DNA of 27,191 nt from an uncultured Ignavibacteria bacterium. Lineage in GTDB: Bacteria > Bacteroidota > Ignavibacteria > Kapaibacteriales > UBA2268. Made by a program: the position numbers and the translations under genes. The DNA lies in the NCBI GenBank assembly GCA_903911805.1, contig CAIWET010000399.1, forward strand, positions 1 to 27,191, read 5' to 3'. Shown piece by piece: positions 8,042-14,963 of the stretch (its first letter is position 1; every line of letters starts with the position of its first letter). The notes under the pieces were generated by a model. The model had not been told where the DNA came from. It saw only the letters and a program-made list of their open reading frames with translations, and made no database searches.

Positions 8042-8548
8042 ATGAACAAAGCAATGGAACATACTGAACCTGAAGTAATATCAACACCAATTGATAAAAA
8101 GCGTGATTTTATTAAAGTGAAAAAATCTTCTATTCAGGGTTTTGGTGTATTTGCAAAAAAGAAAATTCCAAAAGGAACTCGAATAATTGAATATCTTGGC
8201 TTTAGAACTAATTCTAAAGATTTAAAAAAATATTTAAAAAATGGTTTAACAATCGAGAATTATTGCATTGCAACTTCATTTGGTGTTATTATTGACGGGA
8301 ACCGAAATGGAAATGATGCAAGATTTGTAAATCACTCGTGCAATCCGAATTGCGAAACATATAGTTTTGACGAAAAGCTTTATATCTATGCTGATAGAGA
8401 AATTCTAAGAGGTGAAGAGCTTACTTTCGATTATAAATTAAAATCAATGAATAAAAACAGTAAACCTTCAATTATAGAATTGGATAAATACAAATGCAAT
8501 TGTGGCTCAGAAAATTGCAGAGGTATTATGATTGCCTTAAAAAAATGA
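8042..8548 (+). CDS. SET-domain protein (protein lysine methyltransferase-like)
   Basis: A 168-aa protein that is a nearly complete SET domain: KSSIQGFGVFAKKKIPKGT at about 28-46, the AdoMet and substrate motif RFVNHSCNPNC at 94-104, and GEELTFDY at 124-131. It also has a post-SET zinc-binding cluster, Cys152-x-Cys154-x4-Cys159 (KCNCGSENCRG), which with Cys100 of NHSC would make the usual four-Cys site. The domain family transfers methyl groups from S-adenosylmethionine to lysine in proteins. In bacteria targets include DNA-binding or ribosomal proteins, but none can be named here. There is no signal peptide, so it is cytoplasmic. ATG at 8042 is used; Met5 (8054) is an alternative. It lies 35 bp upstream of a secreted protein gene. 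A long A-rich lysine-coding style matches its neighbours, so there is no compositional sign of recent transfer. Confidence 0.92.
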   Translation: MNKAMEHTEPEVISTPIDKKRDFIKVKKSSIQGFGVFAKKKIPKGTRIIEYLGFRTNSKDLKKYLKNGLTIENYCIATSFGVIIDGNRNGNDARFVNHSCNPNCETYSFDEKLYIYADREILRGEELTFDYKLKSMNKNSKPSIIELDKYKCNCGSENCRGIMIALKK

Positions 8549-8583
8549 TAAATTTTTCTTAATTATTAAAAAAGGGATTTAAA

Positions 8584-9030
8584 ATGAATAAATCAACAAA
8601 AATAGCATTGGCTGCTGCAATTATCGGTGCACCTTTAATGATGAACCCAAATACAGCAATTGCCCAGAATAAGAATGAAGCTGGAACAACAAAATCTTCT
8701 GCAGCAAGAAGTTTATATCTTAAAATTGAAATTAAAGGAAAATGCGTAGCAGTTGGCTCTGAAAATGGTAATGTAATTTTCAAAAATACCAGTGGTGAGT
8801 ATTTCACTATCGATCCTAAAACTGGGGATATGAAAACAATGGCTTCAGATTATTTTATTAAAATCAGCAATTCGAGCACCTCCAAGTCTTCACATTACAT
8901 TAAATATAGTGGTAAAGACCAAGTAACTTTAGATGGAGTTGATTCTAAAGGCCACATTATCCAGGTTAATTCAAAAGGCGAAAAATTCTACCTTGATGCA
9001 AAAACCGGTGATATGATTTTTGTGAAATAA
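8584..9030 (+). CDS. Secreted protein with two ~40-residue repeats, function unknown
   Basis: A 148-aa protein with a signal peptide (MNKSTKIALAAAIIGAP...AIAQ, cleavage near residue 28). The mature part contains two related units, about 46-85 and 105-147, ending GEYFTIDPKTGDMKTM and GEKFYLDAKTGDMIFV. The spacing and pattern suggest a duplicated beta-hairpin unit. No known domain was recognised. An AAAAAAGGGATTT stretch (8568-8580) just before the ATG gives a purine-rich ribosome binding region. The gene ends in a clear terminator at 9054-9083, so it closes the unit that may start at 7218 or 8042. Confidence 0.7.
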   Translation: MNKSTKIALAAAIIGAPLMMNPNTAIAQNKNEAGTTKSSAARSLYLKIEIKGKCVAVGSENGNVIFKNTSGEYFTIDPKTGDMKTMASDYFIKISNSSTSKSSHYIKYSGKDQVTLDGVDSKGHIIQVNSKGEKFYLDAKTGDMIFVK

Positions 9031-9053
9031 AGATTTTTCTTTATAATCTTATG

Positions 9054-9083
9054 AAAAGGCAGATTGTTATATCTGCCTTTTTA
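9054..9083 (+). terminator. Rho-independent terminator
   Basis: AAAAGGCAGAT (9054-9064) pairs with ATCTGCCTTTT (9071-9081) around a TGTTAT loop, with a continuing T-rich tail. It sits 24 bp past the stop of the secreted repeat protein. Confidence 0.85.
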
Positions 9084-9168
9084 TTTATAAACACTACTTA
9101 TTTAATAATACGGCATAAAATTTGTACATTAATAATCAGTTTTGTTGAACTAAATAATAAAAAATATT

Positions 9169-9771
9169 ATGAGTAAAGAACTTTGGAACGAAAGATACGC
9201 TGAAAAAGAATATATATATGGCACTGATCCAAATGCATTTCTAAAAGAAATAATTGAACATATTGAACCAGGAAAAATTCTTTTTCCGGCTGATGGCGAA
9301 GGAAGAAATTCATCTTTTGCGGCTGAACTTGGTTGGGATGTTGTTGCATTCGATCAGAGCGAAGAGGGCAGAAATAAAGCTTTAAAACTTGCAGAGAGCA
9401 AAAATGTTCACGTAGATTATAGAATTTCAACTGTTGAAGAATTTGAGTTCCCTGAAAATTATTTTGATGCAATTGCTATGATTTATTTGCATTTCCCTGA
9501 AAATTCAAGAGAAAGCAATCATAAAAGATTGATGAAATTTTTAAAACCAGGTGGATTGTTAATATTAGAAGCATTTTCTAAAGATCAAGTTAATAAAACT
9601 TCGGGTGGACCTAAAGATCCATCATTACTTTATTCGTCTGCAATTTTATCAAATGACTTTAAAGATGATTGCCAAAGATATTTGTCAGTTGATGAACGCG
9701 AAACTGAGCTTTTAGAAGGCGAATACCATAAAGGAATAGCCTCTGTTGTTTGTTTAATCGGCAAAAAGTGA
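9169..9771 (+). CDS. Class I SAM-dependent methyltransferase (TehB-like)
   Basis: A 200-aa protein with an N-terminal WNERYAEKEYIYGTDPN signature, seen in TehB- and thiopurine-methyltransferase-like proteins. Motif I is at about 37-47 (ILFPADGEGRN). An acidic residue ends strand 2 (Asp62 in VVAFDQS), and FDAIAMIYLHFP and LKPGGLLILEAF mark the later core strands. It should methylate a small molecule or be tellurite-resistance-like, but the substrate is unknown. Motif I has PADGEGRN rather than the more usual GxGxG, as in this subgroup. Its last codon overlaps the GTG start of the histidine kinase (GTGA at 9768-9771), so the two are very likely co-translated, which is an unusual pairing. Confidence 0.85.
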   Translation: MSKELWNERYAEKEYIYGTDPNAFLKEIIEHIEPGKILFPADGEGRNSSFAAELGWDVVAFDQSEEGRNKALKLAESKNVHVDYRISTVEEFEFPENYFDAIAMIYLHFPENSRESNHKRLMKFLKPGGLLILEAFSKDQVNKTSGGPKDPSLLYSSAILSNDFKDDCQRYLSVDERETELLEGEYHKGIASVVCLIGKK

Positions 9772-11786
9772 GTAAAAGCAGAAATATTGTCAAGATTATT
9801 TTAGGAACTGCAGTTATTGCAGTTCTTGTGTTTTTATTTGTATTAATTGAATATTTTGAAAGTAAAAATGAACTTTTAAAGTCGTTGAATAATGAAGCAG
9901 TTAATCTGAATAATGTTATGTCCTTGAATTTTGAAAATAACTTTATTACTAATGCTGAAATTGAAAATCAAATTGTTGGTAAACTAAAAGCAATTGGCGA
10001 ATTAATCTCTCACCAAAAATTTCCTAATGAAATTAATAAATCAAGCCTTACGCAAATTTTAAAAAACAATCAAATTGACCATATTTCAATTATAAACAAA
10101 AATCGATTATTCCTATTTAACTCTGATTCTTTATTTAGTAATCTGTATATCTCTGATAATCTCTACGATGAACTTCAACCATTGGTTTATGACGATTTTA
10201 ATTGGATAGACCTTGGACCAAATAAAGGTAGCGTTTCAAATGATGAAAATTATTTGATTGCTTTTGCTAATGATAAAAAAACTCAAATAGTATTTATTGG
10301 AATAAATCAAAAGAAGATATTAGACTTCAGAAAGAGAATTGGAATTGGCAACCAAATTAAAGAGTTAAGCAATAATTCAGACATTAAATACATCGTTTTG
10401 CAAGATGATGATGGAATATACACAGCATCAGAAAATATAAAAGAAATTTCTGCAATTGAATCTGATTCCTTTCTTGTTAAAGCTAGAAATTCAAATGAAG
10501 TAATGACAAGAATGATAGAAATCAATGGTTCAAAAGTATTCGAGGCAGTTAAATCCCTAAAAATTGACAACCAAGTTGTATTTCTTAATCGAATTGGCTT
10601 ATCGCTCGAAAACGTGATGAGCATTCAACAAAAATCTATGCGGAGAGTTGCTTTGATTGGTATTGGTATATTTCTTGTTTTTACTTTGTTTTACGTTATT
10701 TTAGTTACCCGAAAAGGTTTTTCAAAGTTAAAAGAAGAGCACAAAATCATTAAATCTTATACTGATATGGTATTAGAAAATATGGCTGATGCAGTAATCG
10801 CGACCGATAAATTTTATAATTTCAAGTATTTCAATTTGTCTGCATCTCGTATCTTTCAACTAGATTCTGATGCAATAACTGACAAAAATTATTTGGATAT
10901 TTTTCCTGGTGATTTATTATTTTTAAAGTCTGCTGATGAAAATAATCAAATTATTATTAATAAGGAAATTGAATTTTTGAGTCATTCTGGAATCAAAAAG
11001 ATACTTGAAATCAGCATTTCATTTGTTAAAAACAATGAAAACTCAAATGAATTAATAATTGCAATAATAAATGATAAAACTGAAAAGCACCTTTTGCAAA
11101 GGCAAATCGAAAGAAAAGATAAACTATCGGCAATGGGCGAATTAGCAGCTGGAGTTGCCCACGAAATCAGGAATCCACTTAATTCAATTAACATTATTGC
11201 TCAAAGAATTCAATATGAATTTGTTCCAACTGAGGATCTAGATGAATATACAAATCTTATTTCAACAATTCGCAGTGAAGTGATAAGAGTAAATAAAATA
11301 ATCAAACAATTTTTAGAATTCACATCTCCTCCTAAACTAAATCTGGTAGAAGCCGATTTAAATGATTTAGTTAAAGATTGTATTAATTTCTTCGATTCTG
11401 AAGCTCAATTAAAACACATAATCCTTACTGCAGATCTGATAGAAAATATAAAAGTCTTTTTAGATAAAGAAAGAATTAAACAAGTATTGGTAAATCTAAT
11501 TAAAAATTCAATTGAGGCGATTGAGGCAGAAGGCTTCATCAAAGTTTCTACAAAAATCGATTCCCAAAATGCTATAATTGAAATAAGTGATAATGGAATC
11601 GGATTTTCTGATGAATTAAAATCAAAAATTTTCAATATTTATTTCACCACCAAATCCGCAGGAACTGGACTTGGCTTAAGTATTGTACACCAAATAATCA
11701 ATGATCATTCTGGTACAATTGATGTATTTAGCACTAAAGGCGAAGGGTCAACTTTTGTAATTAAATTGCCTTTATCAAAGATTTAA
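9768..11786 (+). CDS. Membrane sensor histidine kinase, NtrB-like
   Basis: From GTG at 9768 the protein is 672 aa. It has TM1 at about 9-28, a ~265-residue extracytoplasmic sensor region, TM2 at about 294-314, and a PAS domain at about 330-440. HisKA carries AAGVAHEIRNPLNS with the phospho-accepting His465. The HATPase domain has N-box NLIKNSIEAIE, G1 SDNGIGF and G2 GTGLGLSIV. GTG is chosen because it forms a GTGA overlap with the methyltransferase stop; a TTG six codons upstream is less likely. PAS-HisKA-HATPase kinases with these motifs usually partner NtrC-type regulators, and such a regulator lies 1.1 kb downstream (12879-14252). The sensor region matches no named ligand domain I can recognise. 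Confidence 0.9.
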   Translation: MSKSRNIVKIILGTAVIAVLVFLFVLIEYFESKNELLKSLNNEAVNLNNVMSLNFENNFITNAEIENQIVGKLKAIGELISHQKFPNEINKSSLTQILKNNQIDHISIINKNRLFLFNSDSLFSNLYISDNLYDELQPLVYDDFNWIDLGPNKGSVSNDENYLIAFANDKKTQIVFIGINQKKILDFRKRIGIGNQIKELSNNSDIKYIVLQDDDGIYTASENIKEISAIESDSFLVKARNSNEVMTRMIEINGSKVFEAVKSLKIDNQVVFLNRIGLSLENVMSIQQKSMRRVALIGIGIFLVFTLFYVILVTRKGFSKLKEEHKIIKSYTDMVLENMADAVIATDKFYNFKYFNLSASRIFQLDSDAITDKNYLDIFPGDLLFLKSADENNQIIINKEIEFLSHSGIKKILEISISFVKNNENSNELIIAIINDKTEKHLLQRQIERKDKLSAMGELAAGVAHEIRNPLNSINIIAQRIQYEFVPTEDLDEYTNLISTIRSEVIRVNKIIKQFLEFTSPPKLNLVEADLNDLVKDCINFFDSEAQLKHIILTADLIENIKVFLDKERIKQVLVNLIKNSIEAIEAEGFIKVSTKIDSQNAIIEISDNGIGFSDELKSKIFNIYFTTKSAGTGLGLSIVHQIINDHSGTIDVFSTKGEGSTFVIKLPLSKI

Positions 11787-11787
11787 C

Positions 11788-11822
11788 TTCGACAAAACTT
11801 TCCTTAAATTCGACAATTTTGT
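11788..11822. promoter_or_regulatory. Candidate upstream activator (enhancer) site, two half-sites
   Basis: Two copies of TTCGACAA lie at 11788-11795 and 11809-11816, 21 bp apart (two helical turns), immediately after the kinase stop codon. The second extends to TTCGACAATTTTGT (11809-11822). This 14-mer recurs with one difference at 18769-18782, upstream of the other sigma-54-type promoter that serves a related secreted protein. Position (about 70-100 bp before the -24 GG) and phasing fit an NtrC-family binding site. This is inference; no protein binding has been shown. Confidence 0.55.
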
Positions 11823-11886
11823 AACTTATTAAAACTTTAAACTTGCTATTGATTTGCTTAATCCTTATTTTGCAATTACTTAGCTT

Positions 11887-11905
11887 ATTGGCACGCACTT
11901 TGTAT
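11887..11905 (+). promoter_or_regulatory. Candidate sigma-54 promoter
   Basis: The sequence is TTGGCACG (11888-11895), then CACT and TTGTA. The GG at 11890-11891 is followed by 10 nt and then GT (11902-11903), where the consensus has GC. The -24 element is perfect. Predicted transcription start is about 11914, giving a 44-nt leader to the ATG at 11958 with an AAGAGGA ribosome binding site. A sigma-54 activator gene lies directly downstream in the cluster. Confidence 0.68.
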
Positions 11906-11957
11906 TATCTGAATTGTATGTTGAAAATTTATGTATGTTTTAAATAAGAGGATTTCT

Positions 11958-12746
11958 ATGAAAAAGTATGTTGTAATGGTAAGCGCAATGATTATGTTTT
12001 CTTTCATTTTGTTTTCAACCAATTCTGATGCTCAGAATGGTAAACAAATGAAAAATGGTTCAACTCATAAATGCACAAACTTTGTTGACGCAAATAATGA
12101 TGGCAAATGTGATTCTTACGTTGATTCAAATGGCGACGGAAAATGTGACAATGCAACTGCTGATTGTTCAGGAACTTGCAAAGGCGAAGGCAACGGAACT
12201 TGTAAAGGTACAAAAGCTGGAAAAGGTAATTGCGGAACTGACAAAGCAAATTGCACAGGTACAGGCGTTTGTGATGGCACTGCAAAAGGAACAAACCACA
12301 AATGCGCAAAATTTGTTGATGCAAATAATGATGGCAAATGTGATTCTTATGTTGATGCAAACGGTGACGGAAAATGTGACAATAAATCAGCTGCAACTTG
12401 CGACGGCGCAGGCAAAGGCAAAATGCACGGAAATAAAGGTAATTGTGGCTCAAGCTGTGGAACAAAAGCAAACACAAGTGCTAATACTGCAACTTTAAAC
12501 CAAAATTATCCAAATCCAGTAACTGACAATACAAAGATTGCTTTTAATTTAAAAGCGAAAAGTGATGTAAAAGTTACTTTATCAGATAACAATGGTAATT
12601 TGGTAAAAGAATTATTAAATGGTAATTTACCAGCTGGCGACCACAGTGTTGATTTAAATGCAAAAGATTTAAATCCAGGAAATTATTTCTATAGCATTAC
12701 TGTAGGCGGTAAAGTTCAATCAAAACAAATGATTGTTGTAAAATAG
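11958..12746 (+). CDS. Secreted Cys/Asp-loop repeat protein with type IX-type sorting domain
   Basis: A 262-aa protein starting at ATG 11958 (Shine-Dalgarno AAGAGGA 5 nt upstream; an in-frame ATG at 11931 would extend it by nine residues but lacks a ribosome site). It has a signal peptide to about residue 25. Two nearly identical 29-residue units follow (37-65 and 114-142), each with two DANNDGKCD/DxNGDGKCD loops that resemble TSP3/EF-hand calcium loops (DxNxDGxxD). Between and after them is a Gly/Lys/Cys-rich region with about 16 cysteines overall. The C-terminal ~80 residues, beginning NQNYPNPVTDNTKIAF and ending KQMIVVK, form a Por/T9SS-type sorting domain, so cell-surface display or release is expected. 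The function is unknown; metal or calcium binding is inferred from the loops. Confidence 0.82.
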   Translation: MKKYVVMVSAMIMFSFILFSTNSDAQNGKQMKNGSTHKCTNFVDANNDGKCDSYVDSNGDGKCDNATADCSGTCKGEGNGTCKGTKAGKGNCGTDKANCTGTGVCDGTAKGTNHKCAKFVDANNDGKCDSYVDANGDGKCDNKSAATCDGAGKGKMHGNKGNCGSSCGTKANTSANTATLNQNYPNPVTDNTKIAFNLKAKSDVKVTLSDNNGNLVKELLNGNLPAGDHSVDLNAKDLNPGNYFYSITVGGKVQSKQMIVVK

Positions 12747-12780
12747 TTTTTATAATAACTCCAAAAAAAAGAAACTAAGA

Positions 12781-12820
12781 AGCCGCTTATCAAGGCATTG
12801 TTCTTGAAAGCGGTTTTTTT
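12781..12820 (+). terminator. Rho-independent terminator
   Basis: AGCCGCTT (12781-12788) pairs with AAGCGGTT (12808-12815). An inner CAAG/CTTG pairing (12791-12794 with 12803-12806) extends the stem, and a T-run follows. It lies 35 bp past the secreted repeat protein and separates it from the response regulator, which must therefore have its own promoter or depend on read-through. Confidence 0.8.
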
Positions 12821-12878
12821 TATAATAAATTTTATTAAAAAGAATTGATTTAAACTTAAATCGTTTATAGAATTAGAT

Positions 12879-14252
12879 ATGAATAATAAATTTAATATAT
12901 TGCTTGTAGAAGACGAAGATTCGCAAAGAAATGCAATCAAAGGATTCTTAGTAAAAAAAGGTTATAAAGTTTTTGATGCATCAAATTATGATGATGCTAT
13001 TTCTTTATTTAAAGAAAATCTTATTGATTTGGTGATTACCGATTTTAAATTAAAATTTAATACCGGTATGGATATTTTGAAACAGGTTTCTATTATCAAT
13101 CCTCTTGTTCCAGTGGTAGTTATGACTGCCTTTGGAACAATAGAAGATGCAGTTAAGCTTATGAAAACTGGTGCTTTCGATTATATTCAAAAACCGATTG
13201 AACTTGATGAACTTCTTTTGACAATCAAAAGAGCTGAAGAAATTTCGTATTTGAAATCAGAAAACCAAAAACTACGCGAGCAGTTAAGTCAGAAATATTC
13301 TTTCGAATCTATTGTTTCCCAAAGCGGCGAGATGGAAAATGTTCTAAATATTGCTGGAAGAGTTGCCGAATCTAAAGCATCTGTTTTGGTGCGTGGCGAA
13401 AGTGGAACTGGCAAGGAATTAATAGCCAAAGCTGTGCATTTTTCCAGTGACAGAAAAGATAAACCATTTATAACTGTTAATTGCGCTGCAATGCCTGATA
13501 CTTTGTTTGAAAGTGAATTGTTCGGGCACGAAAGAGGTGCTTATACAGGTGCTGACAAGCAACGAATCGGCAAATTTGAAATGGCTGATGGTGGAACAAT
13601 CTTTATCGACGAAGTTGGAGATATTCCAATGAATGTGCAGGTAAAGCTCTTACGTACAATTCAGTTTGGGCAGATTGAAAGATTGGGTGGCAATAAAACG
13701 ATTAATTTGGATGTTAGAATTATTACTGCGACCAATAGAAATTTAGAAGAAATGATTCATAAAAATGAATTTCGAGAAGATTTATATTATAGAATCAATG
13801 TAGTTCAGATTAAATTGCCTCCATTGAGAGACAGAAAAAATGATGTTCCTTATTTAATCAATTACTTTATTGAAAAATATTCCAAAATTAATGGAAAGAA
13901 TATCAAATCTATTTCTAAAGAAGCAATGTCTTCTTTAATTAAATATGATTTTCCTGGCAATATTAGAGAATTAGAAAATATAATTCAAAGAGCTGTTGTG
14001 CTTACAAGAGGTAACACCTTAACACTCGAAGATTTGCCTCAAAACATTATAGAGCCAGTTTATCTGGACTATAACGATATTGATTACGAGAAGATTGAAA
14101 TTGGTGATTTGAATACAAAAGTTGAGATGTTGGAAAAATCTTTAATAGAAAAAGCACTCAAAAAAACTAGTGGCAATCAGGTGAAAGCTGCAGAATTACT
14201 AAATATTTCCGAAAGAACACTAAGATATAAATTATCGAGGTTTAAACAATAG
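12879..14252 (+). CDS. Sigma-54-dependent response regulator, NtrC family
   Basis: A 457-aa protein with three domains. The receiver (1-120) has acidic residues at 11-13, phospho-acceptor Asp55 and conserved Lys105. The AAA+ activator domain (about 141-375) has Walker A GESGTGKE at 173-180, the sigma-54-contacting loop GAYTGA at 220-225 (Tyr for Phe) and Walker B IFIDEVGD at 241-248. A Fis-type HTH at the C-terminus reads VKAAELLNISERTLRYKLSRF. It hydrolyses ATP to open sigma-54 promoters. The likely partner kinase is the NtrB-like protein at 9768-11786, and the likely targets are the genes behind TTGGCACG promoters with TTCGACA sites (11788-11905 and 18690-18808). The pairing is inferred from proximity and domain type. 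Confidence 0.93.
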   Translation: MNNKFNILLVEDEDSQRNAIKGFLVKKGYKVFDASNYDDAISLFKENLIDLVITDFKLKFNTGMDILKQVSIINPLVPVVVMTAFGTIEDAVKLMKTGAFDYIQKPIELDELLLTIKRAEEISYLKSENQKLREQLSQKYSFESIVSQSGEMENVLNIAGRVAESKASVLVRGESGTGKELIAKAVHFSSDRKDKPFITVNCAAMPDTLFESELFGHERGAYTGADKQRIGKFEMADGGTIFIDEVGDIPMNVQVKLLRTIQFGQIERLGGNKTINLDVRIITATNRNLEEMIHKNEFREDLYYRINVVQIKLPPLRDRKNDVPYLINYFIEKYSKINGKNIKSISKEAMSSLIKYDFPGNIRELENIIQRAVVLTRGNTLTLEDLPQNIIEPVYLDYNDIDYEKIEIGDLNTKVEMLEKSLIEKALKKTSGNQVKAAELLNISERTLRYKLSRFKQ

Positions 14253-14254
14253 AT

Positions 14255-14581
14255 ATGAAAAAATTATTATTGATAATCGCTTTCTTTGCAATAGCAGAAA
14301 TCTCTGCAATAGCACAAGAAAAAACAGGTACAAAAGCTCAAGTTTCAACACAAGAGTTTGGCAAAAGAGACGGCAAAGGTAAACAAAAGGGCAAAAAAGC
14401 AAAGTTAAACCAATCAGATAGTACCTCTATGAATTGCTTGGACTCAAAAGGCGAATGCAGAATGAAAGATAAATTTATTGATGCTGATGGCGATGGAATT
14501 AACGACAACCGATGCAATGGAATGGGCTTGGGCTTAAAAAAAGGTCAGGGCAAAGGCAAATGTTGTGGGAAGATTGATTAA
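14255..14581 (+). CDS. Small secreted Lys/Gly-rich protein with one Asp loop
   Basis: A 108-aa protein whose ATG is 2 bp after the response regulator stop, so it is almost certainly co-transcribed. It has a signal peptide to about residue 20 (MKKLLLIIAFFAIAEISAIAQ), then a basic Lys/Gly-rich stretch. It carries one loop KFIDADGDGIND at 73-84 like those in the proteins at 11958 and 18154. Cysteines are at 61, 68, 87, 103 and 104, and the tail is Gly/Lys-rich. There is no sorting domain. It has no recognised family function; a role in metal handling, as a ligand that feeds back on the two-component system, or as a surface matrix protein are all possible. The placement makes regulation by, or feedback on, the regulator plausible. 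Confidence 0.75.
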   Translation: MKKLLLIIAFFAIAEISAIAQEKTGTKAQVSTQEFGKRDGKGKQKGKKAKLNQSDSTSMNCLDSKGECRMKDKFIDADGDGINDNRCNGMGLGLKKGQGKGKCCGKID

Positions 14582-14709
14582 TTGCACAAGTAGAAGTTCA
14601 ATTCTAATTGTCTGAATTGCGATAATGCGGATTAATTGACTTTACTGATTCAGCTTATCTCTTCCTTAAACCGATCCTCTCTAGAAATATCAAAATGGAA
14701 ATAAAAAAA

Positions 14710-14838
14710 GGTTGATGCAAAAGTGTCTTTTCGAACGAAATGAAAAATCCAGTAATCACTTAAGTTGTTGATTTTATAGATTCTTCGCTGCGCTCAGAAT
14801 GTGAAACAAGAAATTTTCTCGTCTTTTGAGACAACCTC
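14710..14838. repeat. Inverted-repeat (MITE-like) element, copy 1
   Basis: This 129-bp element is a diverged copy of that at 16686-16817. Its right end is the exact CTTTTGAGACAACCTC (14823-14838), while the left end is degraded to GGTTGATGCAAAAG (14710-14723). The inner part shares AATCACTTAAGTTGTTGAT and AAACAAGAAATTTTCT with copy 2. A T-run follows the right end, so a transcript through it could fold and terminate. It occupies most of the otherwise gene-free 14582-14963 interval; the remainder of that interval shows only a TAATTTTG hexamer-like box at 14908-14915 that might be a glnS promoter element. Confidence 0.75.
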
Positions 14839-14963
14839 ATTTTTTTTTCATTTAAATAAATATCCTCATAAATACCAATCTACAAATAAAAATTGCAGAA
14901 ATTTTCGTAATTTTGCAATATTGATTCTAAAAATTAAGTATTTTATATAGAGGTTTTTATACT

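Noticed and set aside
9210..9216. Sigma-54-like TGGCAC boxes within genes (also near 12279)
   Set aside because: They lie inside coding regions, lack the G at the tenth nucleotide spacing context seen at the intergenic boxes, and face no gene start.
12004..12498. Long open frames in other frames of the Cys/Asp-loop gene
   Set aside because: They are repetitive Leu/His/Cys- or Gln/Ala-rich translations produced by the repeated coding sequence, without start signals.
14908..14915. TAATTTTG as a Bacteroidota-type -7 box for glnS
   Set aside because: The -33 TTG partner is only 12 nt away rather than about 17-20, so it is not listed as a promoter.
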